DNA of 17,705 nt, from assembly GCA_036506795.1 (NCBI GenBank), contig DASXRC010000164.1:1-17705 (forward strand). The letters are read 5' to 3'. How positions within the stretch are numbered: the first letter of the stretch is position 1; each line of letters opens with the position of its first letter. Position numbers and translations under genes: made by a program. The notes beneath the pieces were generated by a model. That model worked only from the letters and a program-made list of their open reading frames with translations. It was not told the DNA's origin and made no database searches. The DNA comes from DASXRC01 sp036506795. GTDB lineage: Bacteria > Actinomycetota > Actinomycetes > Mycobacteriales > Micromonosporaceae. Of this stretch, positions 1-7,567 are shown in pieces.

Positions 1-1
1 G

Positions 2-217
2 ACCGACTACGACATCGCGATTCCGGCGTTCCTGACGATCGTGCTGATGCCGTTCACGTACTCGATCTCAAACGGGATCGGTGCCGGACTCATCGCGTAC
101 GCCCTGATCAAGCTTGCGCGCGGCAAGGGCCGCGAGGTGCACCCGCTGCTGTACGCCGTGGCGGCCCTCTTCGTCGTGTACTTCCTGCGCGGGCCCTTGG
201 AGACCTTGATCTTCTGA
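2..217 (+). CDS. NCS2-family purine permease (partial, C-terminal end)
   Basis: The visible 71 residues are the C-terminal end of an integral membrane protein and stop at TGA 215-217. They hold two hydrophobic segments: one running from AIPAFLTIVLMPFTYSIS into GIGAGLIAYALIKL, and a last one around LLYAVAALFVVYFL. The pattern 'DYDIAIPAFLTIVLMPFTYS' followed by 'ISNGIGAGLIAY' is typical of the AzgA/GhxP branch of NCS2 permeases, which import adenine, guanine or hypoxanthine with protons across the cytoplasmic membrane. The start lies outside the window, so substrate specificity cannot be judged. The next gene begins 58 bases downstream with its own promoter-like sequence, so the two are probably separate units. 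Confidence 0.85.
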   Translation, partial: TDYDIAIPAFLTIVLMPFTYSISNGIGAGLIAYALIKLARGKGREVHPLLYAVAALFVVYFLRGPLETLIF

Positions 218-257
218 GGGTGACCGGGGTCATAATGGGTGGTCGTTAGCCCAGCTA

Positions 258-272
258 CTTAGTTATGCTAAG
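258..272. promoter_or_regulatory. Palindromic operator over the marR -10 element
   Basis: CTTAG-ttatg-CTAAG is a perfect inverted repeat with 5-base arms and a 5-base spacer. It covers TATGCT (264-269), a good -10 hexamer that ends 6 bases before the GTG start at 276. TTAG...CTAA half-sites are common in MarR/SlyA-family operators, and these regulators usually repress their own gene. The -35 is poor (TGGTCG near 240-245). Inferred: the regulator binds here and blocks its own promoter. Confidence 0.55.
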
Positions 273-275
273 GAT

Positions 276-725
276 GTGACGGAGCGGACGGTGATGGCGA
301 AGCGCCAGACGTCGGCGCAGACAGCGGTGACGCTGCGCGACGCGATCACCCAACTCCACCGACGGCTGCGGCAGACCCGTCCCGTCGGCGACCTCACGGC
401 GACCCAGCTCTCCGCGCTCACGAGTCTGGAGCTCGCCGGGGCCCTGACCCCGCGCGAGCTGGCCGACGCGGAGCGCGTCCGGCCCCCGACGATGACCAAG
501 ATCGTCGCGAAGCTGGAGGAGCGCGGCCTCGTGCAGCGCACGCCCCATCCCACGGATGGCCGGCAGGTGATCCTCGCGGCCACCGAGCAGGGACGGGCCT
601 TGCAGGCCCAGTTCGAGCGGCAACGCAACGAATGGCTCGCCCGGCGACTCGCCGAGCTGACACCCGAGGAGCGCGACACGCTGCGGCGCGCCGCGGAGAT
701 TCTGCGCAAGGTCGCCAGCGGCTGA
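276..725 (+). CDS. MarR-family transcriptional regulator
   Basis: This is a 149-aa winged helix-turn-helix protein of normal MarR length. Residues 57-81 (LTPRELADAERVRPPTMTKIVAKL) form the helix-turn-helix. The wing is HPTDGRQVILAATEQG at 91-106, with the conserved D-x-R (here DGR). N- and C-terminal helices, including 'LTPEERDTLRRAAEIL', would make the dimer. GTG 276 is chosen because TATGCT at 264-269 would start a leaderless transcript there. ATG 294 is an alternative, with GGAG at 281-284. The gene lies 121 bases upstream of a co-directional MFS exporter, the usual pairing in which a MarR protein senses a small toxic molecule and controls its efflux. The ligand is unknown. Confidence 0.88.
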   Translation: MTERTVMAKRQTSAQTAVTLRDAITQLHRRLRQTRPVGDLTATQLSALTSLELAGALTPRELADAERVRPPTMTKIVAKLEERGLVQRTPHPTDGRQVILAATEQGRALQAQFERQRNEWLARRLAELTPEERDTLRRAAEILRKVASG

Positions 726-846
726 CGCCCGGCCCGGCTGCCGGGTGGTAATTCCCGGCTGGTTTGCGCCGGCTGCGCACGCCGGGCCCGGGTCCCGCTT
801 CGTCCACTGTGGATGAAGGGTACGACCTGAGGGAGGCGCTCACCGA

Positions 847-2160
847 GTGCGGGCAAAGCTGGCCACGACGTTCCGATCGCTGCAGGTCCGAAACTACCGG
901 CTCTTCGCGACCGGTCAGCTCGTCAAGCTGATCGGCGTCTGGATGATGTTCATCGCGCAGGACTGGCTCGTCCTGCAGCTCTCCGGCGACTCGGCCACCG
1001 CGCTGGGCGTCGTGACCGCGCTGCAGTTTCTCCCGGTGCTCCTGCTCACGCTGGTCGGTGGCAAGCTCGCCGATCGGTACGACAAGCGCAAGCTGCTCAT
1101 CGTCGTCAACGCCGCCTGGAGCGTGTTCTCGCTCGCGCTGGCGAGCCTCGTCGCGTCCGGCCTGGTCCAGCTCTGGCATGTGTTCGTGACCGCAGGGCTG
1201 CTCGGCATCGCCAACGCCATCGAGACGCCGGTCCGGCAGTCGTTCGTCTCCGAGTTGGTCGGGACCCACCTGCTGCCCAACGCGCTGGCGTTGTCCGCGG
1301 CCACGTTCAACTCCGCGCGGATCACCGGGCCGGCGCTGGCCGGCGTCGCGATCGCCGGGTTCGGCGTGGGCCCGGTCTTCGTCATCAGCGCCCTCGTCTC
1401 GCTGTCGCCGATGGCGAGCCTGACCCGCATGCGCCCGAGCGAGCTGCACCGGGAGGCTCTGCCGCCGCGTGACGAGCGGGCCCCGGCGAAGATCTCTGAT
1501 GGGTTGCGGTACGTGTGGCACCGCTCCGACCTCGTGCTACCGATCGCCCTGGTCGCGGTCGTCGGCATGCTGGGCTTCAACTTCCAGATCACGCTTGCCG
1601 TGCTGGCCAAGACCGTCTTCCACACCGGCGCCGCCTCGTTCGGGCTGTTCACCACCGTGCTGGCGGTGGGCGCACTGGCGGGTGCGCTCGCCGGGACGGG
1701 CCGCCGATCGCGGCCGAGCGTCTACATCGTGCTCGCCGCAGCGGTCGGGTTCGGCGCGCTGGAGACGGCCGTCGGGTTGGCGCCGACATACTGGCTGGTC
1801 GTCGCCCTGCTCCTGCCGACCGGTTTCTTCATGATCTATTTCGCCCAGGCCGCCAACCAGCGCGTACAGCTCGGCACCGACGCCGCGTTCCGAGGCCGGG
1901 TCATGGCGCTCTACGTGCTCGTCTTCCTCGGCACCACGCCGCTCGGGGCCCCGCTGATCGGCTGGAGCGCCGAGCGGTTCGGGCCGGGGTCGAGCATCTG
2001 GCTGGGTGGGCTCGCGTCGCTGATCACCGCCCTCGCGGCGCTCGGGTGGCAGTTGCGCCGCACCGGTGAACGGCTGGCGGTGCGCGCAGACCCGCTGCCC
2101 CGGCTGTACGTGGTGCGGGAGGCCGACCGGGATCCGGTCCCGGTGGCCTCGGCCGCCTAG
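847..2160 (+). CDS. MFS transporter, DHA3 (EntS-like) exporter
   Basis: This is a 437-aa polytopic membrane protein. It opens with 'FRSLQVRNYRLFATGQLVKLIGVWMMFIAQDWLVLQL', characteristic of the MFS_3/EntS-like group, and has the loop 2-3 motif GGKLADRYDKRK at residues 71-82. A second motif, 'FRGRVMALYVLVFLGTTPLGAPLIG', lies in the C-terminal half. Members export drugs or siderophores by proton antiport. The GTG start at 847 has GGGAGG at 831-836 ten bases upstream. The preceding MarR gene suggests substrate-induced expression. The C-terminal tail of about 35 residues after the last helix is hydrophilic. No substrate can be named from sequence. Confidence 0.87.
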   Translation: MRAKLATTFRSLQVRNYRLFATGQLVKLIGVWMMFIAQDWLVLQLSGDSATALGVVTALQFLPVLLLTLVGGKLADRYDKRKLLIVVNAAWSVFSLALASLVASGLVQLWHVFVTAGLLGIANAIETPVRQSFVSELVGTHLLPNALALSAATFNSARITGPALAGVAIAGFGVGPVFVISALVSLSPMASLTRMRPSELHREALPPRDERAPAKISDGLRYVWHRSDLVLPIALVAVVGMLGFNFQITLAVLAKTVFHTGAASFGLFTTVLAVGALAGALAGTGRRSRPSVYIVLAAAVGFGALETAVGLAPTYWLVVALLLPTGFFMIYFAQAANQRVQLGTDAAFRGRVMALYVLVFLGTTPLGAPLIGWSAERFGPGSSIWLGGLASLITALAALGWQLRRTGERLAVRADPLPRLYVVREADRDPVPVASAA

Positions 2161-2195
2161 CGGCGGATGTCGTACCCGTGTGCTTGGCTGGTCGC

Positions 2196-2951
2196 GTGGA
2201 TAACGAACGGTTTCTGAGCTGCCTCGCCGCTGACAAACACAGGCTCGCCGCGGTGGCCGCCGGGGACCTCACTGCGCCCGTGCCCAGCTGTCCCAAGTGG
2301 ACGGTCACCGACCTGGTGGAGCACGTGGCCATGGTCTACCTGCACAAGACCGAGGTCATGCGGCGGAACGCCTTCCCCCAGCCGTGGCCACCGGAGATGC
2401 CCGATGAGCCGCCGCTGGTCCGGCTCGACCGCGCGTACGCGGCCCTCGTCGACGAGTTCGCGGCGCGCGACGCGGGCGCGACCGTCCCCACCTGGTATGA
2501 CCCCGAGCAGACGGTCGGGTTCTGGATCCGCCGCATGGCACAGGAGACGGTGATCCACCGCGTCGACGCCGAGCTCGCGCTGAAGGAGCCGATCAACGTG
2601 GTGCCGGACGACCTCGCGCTGGACGGGGTCGACGAGGTCCTCGAGCGGTTCCTCGCGTTCGGGTCGCGTGCGTGGCGCGAGGATTTCGAGGAACACCTGG
2701 CCGAGTGCGACGGACGAGCCGTGGTGATCGCCACCCGCGACCCCGGGTGGCTGGTCCGGTTGACGCCGGACGGTGTGGATCTGATGGCCGCGGCCGGAGG
2801 CGAACGCGAGGCGGCCGCGGAGGTCGCCGGGGATCCGCAGTCCGTTCTGCTGTGGCTGTGGCGCCGCGCCGGTGACGAGACGGTTCAGATCGGCGGAGAC
2901 CGGGCTTTGGTGGTGAAACTGCGTGAACTACTCGGAGACGCCACGCAGTGA
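2196..2951 (+). CDS. Maleylpyruvate isomerase-family (mycothiol-dependent type) protein
   Basis: This 251-aa protein has the DinB-like N-terminal fold of the maleylpyruvate isomerase family (TIGR03083 type). Family metal ligands can be seen: a His in 'DLVEHVAMVYLH' (H43, with H50 nearby), and E117 and H121 in 'QETVIHRVDAEL', the E-x3-H spacing of the known enzyme. The C-terminal half (about 150-245) looks like the sterol-carrier-type domain often fused to it. The exact reaction is unknown; relatives act as mycothiol-dependent transferases or isomerases. GTG 2196 is preferred over in-frame GTG 2178 because a weak -10 (TTGGCT 2184-2189) lies 6 bases upstream and the protein then begins MDNERFL; neither start has a clear Shine-Dalgarno. 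The gene is 35 bases after the MFS gene. Confidence 0.8.
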   Translation: MDNERFLSCLAADKHRLAAVAAGDLTAPVPSCPKWTVTDLVEHVAMVYLHKTEVMRRNAFPQPWPPEMPDEPPLVRLDRAYAALVDEFAARDAGATVPTWYDPEQTVGFWIRRMAQETVIHRVDAELALKEPINVVPDDLALDGVDEVLERFLAFGSRAWREDFEEHLAECDGRAVVIATRDPGWLVRLTPDGVDLMAAAGGEREAAAEVAGDPQSVLLWLWRRAGDETVQIGGDRALVVKLRELLGDATQ

Positions 2952-2992
2952 CCGGCGGCCGAGAATTGGTGGCGATCGTTACCTCGGGCGCC

Positions 2993-2998
2993 TAGCGT
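2993..2998 (+). promoter_or_regulatory. Candidate -10 element (TAGCGT) for the gene at 3007
   Basis: TAGCGT ends 8 bases before GTG 3007, so the transcript would begin at or next to the start codon. AGGAG (2999-3003) sits between the two but only 3 bases from the start, too close for normal pairing. The nearest -35-like sequence, TTGGTG at 2966-2971, has a 21-base spacer, so the -35 is doubtful. Confidence 0.4.
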
Positions 2999-3006
2999 AG
3001 GAGAAC

Positions 3007-3501
3007 GTGGCCAGCGTGCCGGCATTCGGGCTTGTCGTAGCGCTCCTAGCGCTGCTCGTGCTGCCTTGCGTCATCGCCATGGCGATCTGCATCTACGACC
3101 TCCTCAGCAACGCTCACTTGTCGCTGCGGCCCTGGCGGGACCGCCGCGCGCTCGGCAGGCTCGACAAGGCGCTCGATCAGGCCCAGGGCGCGCCGGCGGC
3201 GCTCGCCGCGCTCGACGACCCGGGCCGGCTCAGCATTGGAGAGATCGCCGCCGACCTGCGCCGCCTCGGCGGGCAGCGGCTGGGTGTCGCAACCCGCAAC
3301 GCCGTGTGGTATGCGGCCGTCTTGCGGGCGTACGACGACAAGCTGCGGCTCGCTTGCCACGCCCTCGAAGTCGGCGAGCACCTGAGCGAGCTCAACGGGG
3401 TCGACCTGGAAATCGAGCGGGTTCGCGTCGAGGGCGAGCTGCAGGCCGTCGGGCTCGTGCTGCGCCCCGCGGAAGGGGACCGGCGCCAGGACCAGCTGTG
3501 A
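3007..3501 (+). CDS. Single-pass membrane protein of unknown function
   Basis: I do not recognise a named family for this 164-aa protein. Residues 7-29 are one strongly hydrophobic segment (FGLVVALLALLVLPCVIAMAICI) at the extreme N-terminus, acting as a signal anchor. About 130 mostly helical, charged residues follow, starting 'LRPWRDRRALGRLDKALDQAQ', which would probably lie in the cytoplasm. No catalytic motif is visible. The stop codon overlaps the start of thpR (GTGA, 3498-3501), so the two are likely translated together, and a link to RNA or tRNA processing is possible but unproven. The GTG start at 3007 is supported by the -10-like TAGCGT just upstream. Confidence 0.75.
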   Translation: MASVPAFGLVVALLALLVLPCVIAMAICIYDLLSNAHLSLRPWRDRRALGRLDKALDQAQGAPAALAALDDPGRLSIGEIAADLRRLGGQRLGVATRNAVWYAAVLRAYDDKLRLACHALEVGEHLSELNGVDLEIERVRVEGELQAVGLVLRPAEGDRRQDQL

Positions 3502-4082
3502 GGCTGTTCGGCGCGGTGTATCCGCCCCCGGCCGCCTGCACCGACCTGGGTCTGGCCGTCGACGCGCTGGCCGTGGGGCGCGCCGCCGCCGCCGGGACGA
3601 ACACGCGCCTCGCCGGCCGTACCAACTGGCACCTCACGGTCGTCTTCGTCGGCGACGTGCCCGACGAGCGGCTCGATGACGTGCATGCGGTCCTCGACCG
3701 CGCCGTCTCGGGCTGGCAGAAGGATGGTGGGGCAGCGCCGCGACTCCGGCTGGCCGGCGGCGGTCGGTTCGGCCGCGGCCGGTTCACCGTGTTGTGGGTC
3801 GGCGTACGTGGCGAGGTCGACCGCATGGTCGCCCTCGGCCGTTCGGCCCGCCGGCAGCTGCGGCGGGCTCGACTGCCGTACGACGAGAAGCCCATGCGGC
3901 CGCACCTCACGCTGGCGAGGCCCGGCGACCGCCTCGACCGGGAGGCGATCGCCGGCGACGTCGCGGCGCTCAATGCGTACGCGGGTCCATGGTGGACCGC
4001 CGAGGAGCTGGTCCTGGTCAGGAGCCACCTGGGCCCTAAGCCGAGCTACGACCGGCTGGCGAGCTGGCCGTTGACCGGGTGA
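3498..4082 (+). CDS. thpR: RNA 2',3'-cyclic phosphodiesterase (2'-5' RNA ligase family)
   Basis: This 194-aa protein of the 2H phosphoesterase superfamily hydrolyses RNA 2',3'-cyclic phosphate ends to 2'-phosphate; the family was first described as a tRNA 2'-5' ligase. Both H-x-T motifs are present: HLT at residues 45-47 and HLT at 136-138, each after a strand and spaced as expected. The first residues, MRLFGAVYPP, match the family's usual 'RLF-x-A' opening. GTG 3498 is therefore the start, although the frame stays open upstream inside the previous gene. That start overlaps the upstream stop by 4 bases, indicating translational coupling. Only 3 bases separate its stop from the stop of the convergent aldo/keto reductase gene. 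Confidence 0.88.
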   Translation: MRLFGAVYPPPAACTDLGLAVDALAVGRAAAAGTNTRLAGRTNWHLTVVFVGDVPDERLDDVHAVLDRAVSGWQKDGGAAPRLRLAGGGRFGRGRFTVLWVGVRGEVDRMVALGRSARRQLRRARLPYDEKPMRPHLTLARPGDRLDREAIAGDVAALNAYAGPWWTAEELVLVRSHLGPKPSYDRLASWPLTG

Positions 4083-4085
4083 CGC

Positions 4086-5075
4086 CTACCAGGCCCACGC
4101 CTCCGGCGCCGGGCCGCCGTTCTCGCCGATCGGCGGGAACAGCGCATCGAGCCGGCGCAGCGCCGCCTTGTCGAGCTTCACCGACAGTGCGCCGATCGAG
4201 GAGTCGAGCTGCTCTGTCGTCCGCGGACCGATGATCGGCCCGGTCACACCCGGCCGGCTGAGCAGCCAGCCCAGGGCCACGTTCGCGGGGTCATGGCCAA
4301 GGTCCGCGCAGAACTTCTCGTACGCCTCGATCGTGGTCCGGTGCTCGGCCAGCGCGTCGGCGGCGCGTCCGGACTTGGCCCGGGCCGCACCGCCCTCCGC
4401 CAGCTTGCGGATCGCCCCGCCGAGCAGCCCTCCGTGCAACGGTGACCACGGGATGATGCCGATGCCGTAGTGCTGGGCGGCGGGGATCACCTCAAGCTCC
4501 ACGAACCGCGTCATCAGGTTGTAGAGGCACTGCTCGGATACGAGGCCCAGGAAGTTCCGCCGGGAGGCGGCGTCCTGAGCGTTCGCGAGGTGCCAGCCCG
4601 CGAAGTTGGAGGAGCCGACGTACCGCACCTTGCCCTGCGCCACGAGCACCTCCATCGCCTGCCAGATCTCCTCCCACGGGGTCGAGCGGGAGACGTGATG
4701 CATCTGGTAGACGTCGATCCAGTCGGTCTGCAGCCGACGCAGCGAATCCTCGGCGGCGCGCATGATGTGGCGCGCTGACAAGCCCCGGTCGTTGGGCCAG
4801 TTGCCCATCTTGCCGTACACCTTGGTGGCCAGCACGACCTTGTCGCGCCGCCCGTCGCCCTGCGCGAACCAGCGCCCGATGATCTGTTCCGTGACGCCCT
4901 CGCCCTGTCTCCAGCCGTAGACATTGGCGGTGTCGAAGAAGTTGATGCCGTGCTCGAGCGCGCGGTCCATGACGGCATGGCTGTCGGGCTCGCTGGTTTC
5001 CGGGCCGAAATTCATGGTGCCGAGGCAGAGCCGGCTCACGGACAGGCCAGTGCGGCCGAGGTGTATGTACTCCAT
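4086..5075 (-). CDS. Aldo/keto reductase
   Basis: This is a 329-aa NADPH-dependent (beta/alpha)8-barrel oxidoreductase. The catalytic tetrad is complete: D48 and Y53 in 'FFDTANVYG', K85 in 'VLATKVYG' and H126 in 'YQMHH'. The cofactor-binding end 'GPIIGPRTTEQLDSSI' is present near residue 285. 'RYLG/VGSSNFAGW'-type sequence at the barrel's sixth strand (VRYVGSSNFAGWHLA) is also typical. It resembles the Tas/YghZ-like group that reduces small aldehydes and ketones; the natural substrate is unknown. ATG 5075 is the family start. There is no strong ribosome site, but CAGGCT (minus strand, 5083-5088) lies 7 bases upstream as a weak -10. It follows sepH by 52 bases in the same direction. Confidence 0.9.
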   Translation of the reverse strand: MEYIHLGRTGLSVSRLCLGTMNFGPETSEPDSHAVMDRALEHGINFFDTANVYGWRQGEGVTEQIIGRWFAQGDGRRDKVVLATKVYGKMGNWPNDRGLSARHIMRAAEDSLRRLQTDWIDVYQMHHVSRSTPWEEIWQAMEVLVAQGKVRYVGSSNFAGWHLANAQDAASRRNFLGLVSEQCLYNLMTRFVELEVIPAAQHYGIGIIPWSPLHGGLLGGAIRKLAEGGAARAKSGRAADALAEHRTTIEAYEKFCADLGHDPANVALGWLLSRPGVTGPIIGPRTTEQLDSSIGALSVKLDKAALRRLDALFPPIGENGGPAPEAWAW

Positions 5076-5127
5076 GGCTGTCAGCCTGTCACGCGCGCAC
5101 GTCGATCGCCTCGCGCGGCGATCCGAG

Positions 5128-6195
5128 TTACGACGACTCGCGCGCCGCCGGGCCGGTGCCGAACAGGACGTCGTCCCAGCTCGGCAGACGTTTGCGTGGC
5201 TTGCCCGTCGCGTCGGGCGCCTCGCCCGTCGAAGCGGGGTTGCGTCGCGGCCGCAGAACGGCGAGCGACGGCACGGCCGGGACCTCCTTGGGCGCGTCCG
5301 CGTCGTCGTCGAACGCCGAGCCGGAGCCGCCGCCGATCAGCGCGGCCGCGCCGCCGCTCACCACCGCGGTGCGCTGCCGGGGCGGCTGGCCACCGGTGGC
5401 CAGCGCGGCGGGGTCGAGCGAGCGCCCCGCGCCCGCCGGGCGGTCGAGCGAGGCGAGCAGCGCCTCGCGGCCGGCGCGGATCGGGTCACGCGCCGGGCGA
5501 GGGTTTTCCCGGGCGGCCGCGGGCAGGCCATGCCCGCCCCGACCGGGCTCGCCGCGCGGCGGCAGCCCGTGCCCGCTTCGATCGGCCGGCGCCTCTTGGC
5601 CGAGGATCGGCGTCGGCCGCTCGGCGCACAGATACTGCGCCATATCGTCGTGCGGCGTGACCAGCTGCCGAGCCTTGTCCAGCTCCCAGACGGCCTGAGC
5701 GGTCGCCTTGCCCGACGGCCACGTCGCCACGATGCGCCAGGTGCCGTCCTCGCGCCGGTACGCGTCCCAGGAGATCTTCTCCGAGTCCACGCCGTGCTGC
5801 GCGAGCCGGCCGTCCACCACCTCCGCGAGCGGGGCACCCTTGTCTGACGTCTTGAGACGGGTACGCCGGGCGTGCTGCGCGAGCATCGCGCGCTCCTGCA
5901 GGACCGGGCCGGCGTAGCGCAGCACCCGGTCAACCGGAACGCCGGCGATCCGCGCGACGTCGTCGGCCGACTCGCCGGATCGGATGCGGGCCTGGATGTC
6001 CCGCGGCGCAAGCGCCGGGGGAGGTTGACCCGGCGCCGCGGCCATGGCCAGCGCGGCTTGACTGGCGGCTCGGTCGGGGCGCAGCGCTCCGGTCACCCGT
6101 TCGTCGATCGGCAGCGCGAGCAGGCGCCCCACCTCGTCGGCGAGCACCAGGGCTTGGCCGTCCTCGGAGAGGGCGACGAAGCGTACGGGCCGCAT
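5128..6195 (-). CDS. sepH: Cell division protein SepH (DUF3071)
   Basis: SepH is an actinobacterial FtsZ-binding protein that promotes FtsZ filament assembly and Z-ring formation at the septum. The 355-aa protein starts MRPVRFVALSEDGQALVLADEVG, the conserved opening of the family. Residues 66-97 hold the characteristic helix-turn-helix ending 'AGVPVDRVLRYAGPV'. The conserved N-terminal domain runs to about residue 190, including 'TWRIVATWPSGKATAQAVWELD'. A long Gly/Pro/Ala/Arg-rich, probably disordered region follows. The extreme C-terminus carries the short motif 'LPSWDDVLFG', likely a docking site. ATG 6195 has GGAGG (minus strand, 6202-6206) 6 bases upstream; the frame stays open beyond it but without family similarity. 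Confidence 0.9.
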   Translation of the reverse strand: MRPVRFVALSEDGQALVLADEVGRLLALPIDERVTGALRPDRAASQAALAMAAAPGQPPPALAPRDIQARIRSGESADDVARIAGVPVDRVLRYAGPVLQERAMLAQHARRTRLKTSDKGAPLAEVVDGRLAQHGVDSEKISWDAYRREDGTWRIVATWPSGKATAQAVWELDKARQLVTPHDDMAQYLCAERPTPILGQEAPADRSGHGLPPRGEPGRGGHGLPAAARENPRPARDPIRAGREALLASLDRPAGAGRSLDPAALATGGQPPRQRTAVVSGGAAALIGGGSGSAFDDDADAPKEVPAVPSLAVLRPRRNPASTGEAPDATGKPRKRLPSWDDVLFGTGPAARESS

Positions 6196-6275
6196 CCCGT
6201 GCCTCCGTCCGCATAGCTGACCTACGCCGCGAGCCAGCCGAACTCCCGGCGCCTGAAGGCACACCGTACGCGGAT

Positions 6276-6302
6276 GGCGTGGGCGGTTGGGGACGCCACG
6301 CC
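6276..6302. other. Hairpin in the serC-sepH gap
   Basis: GGCGTGG (6276-6282) and CCACGCC (6296-6302) form a perfect 7-bp stem with a 13-base loop. It lies in the 225-base gap after serC and before sepH on the minus strand. There is no T-tract, so it could be a weak terminator, part of the sepH leader, or chance in GC-rich DNA. Confidence 0.3.
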
Positions 6303-6384
6303 GACGTCTCGCCGGTCCCGCCATCGACAGTTGCCTTGATCCACTCAGTTACACGGAAAGTGCGGGCTCCAAACGCGGCGAGGC

Positions 6385-6405
6385 CGCAACCTCCATGTAG
6401 TTGCG
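6385..6405 (-). terminator. Candidate weak terminator hairpin after serC
   Basis: CGCAAC (6385-6390) and GTTGCG (6400-6405) form a 6-bp stem with a 9-base loop, beginning 15 bases past the serC stop on the minus strand. No U-rich tail follows, so any termination would be partial or of the U-less type proposed for actinobacteria. Confidence 0.3.
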
Positions 6406-6420
6406 AAGACTCCGTGGCGC

Positions 6421-7545
6421 TTACAGCCGGTCGAGGACGTAGTCGATCGAGGCGGTGAGCGCCTCGACGTCGGCCGGTTCGATGGCGGGGAAGAGCGCGA
6501 TCCGCAGCTGGTTGCGGCCCAGCTTCCGGTACGGCTCCGTGTCGACGATTCCGTTCGCGCGCAGTGTCTTGGCTAGCGCGGCCGCGTCCACGGTGGAGTC
6601 GAAGTCGATCGTGGCGACCACGTTGGACCGGACCGCCGGGTCGGCCACGAACGGGGCGGCGACCGCGGAGCGCTCGGCCCAGCCGTATAACGTCCCGGCG
6701 CTCTCGGCCGTGCGCTTGGCGGCCCAGGCCAGCCCGCCCTGGCTCAGCATCCAGTCGGTCTGCTCCGCGGCGAGGAAGATCGTCGCCAGCGCCGGCGTGT
6801 TGTAGGTCTGCTCCAGCCGCGAGTTCTCAAGCGCCGTGACCAGGTCGAGGAACGCCGGGATGTAGCGCCCCGACTCCTTGATCGAGTACGCCCGGGCGAG
6901 TGCCGCGGGGGACAAGACCGCGATCCACAGCCCGCCGTCCGAGCCGAAGCACTTCTGCGGGGCGAAGTAGTACGCGTCGCTCTCCCGCACGTCGACGCCC
7001 AGTCCACCCGCGGCGGACGTCGCGTCGTGCAGCATGAGGGCGTCTCGGGCGCCGGCCACGCGGCGTACCGGGACTGCCACGCCGGTCGAGGTCTCGTTGT
7101 GCGGGATGCAGTACGCGTCCACCCCGTCCTCGGCGACCAGCGCGGCCGCCGCGCCGGGCGCCGCCGTTAGCACGGTCGGCGCACCGAGGAACGGGGCCGC
7201 CTCCGCCGACTGGGCGAACTTCGCACCGAATTCGCCGAACGAGGCGAACTGCGCCCGGTCCCGGATCAGCCCGAACGTGGCGACCTCCCAGAACGCGGTG
7301 GTCCCGCCGTTGCCCAGCACCACCTCGTACCCCTCGGGCAGGTCGAACAGCGCCGCGACGCCGCGCCGCAGCCGGGCGACCTGGTCGCGGACCGTCCGCT
7401 GCCGGTGCGAGGTGCCCAGGTACGACGAGGCGACGTGGCGCAGCGCGTCAACCGACGCGGACCGAACCTTGGAGGGTCCACTGCCGAACCGGCCGTCAAC
7501 GGGCCTGATCTCGTCGGGGATCCGGATGGTCGAAGCGTCAGCCAC
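6421..7545 (-). CDS. serC: Phosphoserine aminotransferase
   Basis: SerC is a PLP enzyme of serine biosynthesis that converts 3-phosphohydroxypyruvate and glutamate to phosphoserine and 2-oxoglutarate; the same enzyme can serve PLP biosynthesis. The 374-aa length and sequence fit the actinobacterial (mycobacterial-type) branch. 'FGSGPSKVR' lies at residues 20-28, 'HRQRTVRDQV' is phosphate-binding, 'NGGTTAFWE' (79-87) binds PLP, and 'LHDATSAAGG' (172-181) contains the Asp that contacts the PLP ring. K198 in 'YYFAPQKCFGSDGG' is the Schiff-base lysine. GTG 7545 is chosen because GGGAGGAT (minus strand, 7553-7559) lies 7-8 bases upstream. The open frame continues to an ATG inside the neighbouring hairpin, which is not a credible start. 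Confidence 0.94.
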   Translation of the reverse strand: MADASTIRIPDEIRPVDGRFGSGPSKVRSASVDALRHVASSYLGTSHRQRTVRDQVARLRRGVAALFDLPEGYEVVLGNGGTTAFWEVATFGLIRDRAQFASFGEFGAKFAQSAEAAPFLGAPTVLTAAPGAAAALVAEDGVDAYCIPHNETSTGVAVPVRRVAGARDALMLHDATSAAGGLGVDVRESDAYYFAPQKCFGSDGGLWIAVLSPAALARAYSIKESGRYIPAFLDLVTALENSRLEQTYNTPALATIFLAAEQTDWMLSQGGLAWAAKRTAESAGTLYGWAERSAVAAPFVADPAVRSNVVATIDFDSTVDAAALAKTLRANGIVDTEPYRKLGRNQLRIALFPAIEPADVEALTASIDYVLDRL

Positions 7546-7567
7546 CCGCCCATCCTCCCACCCCGGT

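Noticed and set aside
726..846. CCGGG-rich inverted repeats between marR and the exporter as a terminator
   Set aside because: The stems are short with very small loops and several equally good pairings, as expected in GC-rich DNA. No specific structure stands out.
418..1521. Long minus-strand open frame opposite marR and the exporter
   Set aside because: Its protein is rich in Arg, Gly, Asp and Gln with no family features, and it lies opposite two well-recognised genes. Such antisense frames are usual at this GC content.
3066..3497. N-terminal extension of the thpR frame back to an ATG at 3066
   Set aside because: It lies inside the upstream membrane-protein gene and is Arg-rich; the family N-terminus MRLFGAVYPP begins at GTG 3498.
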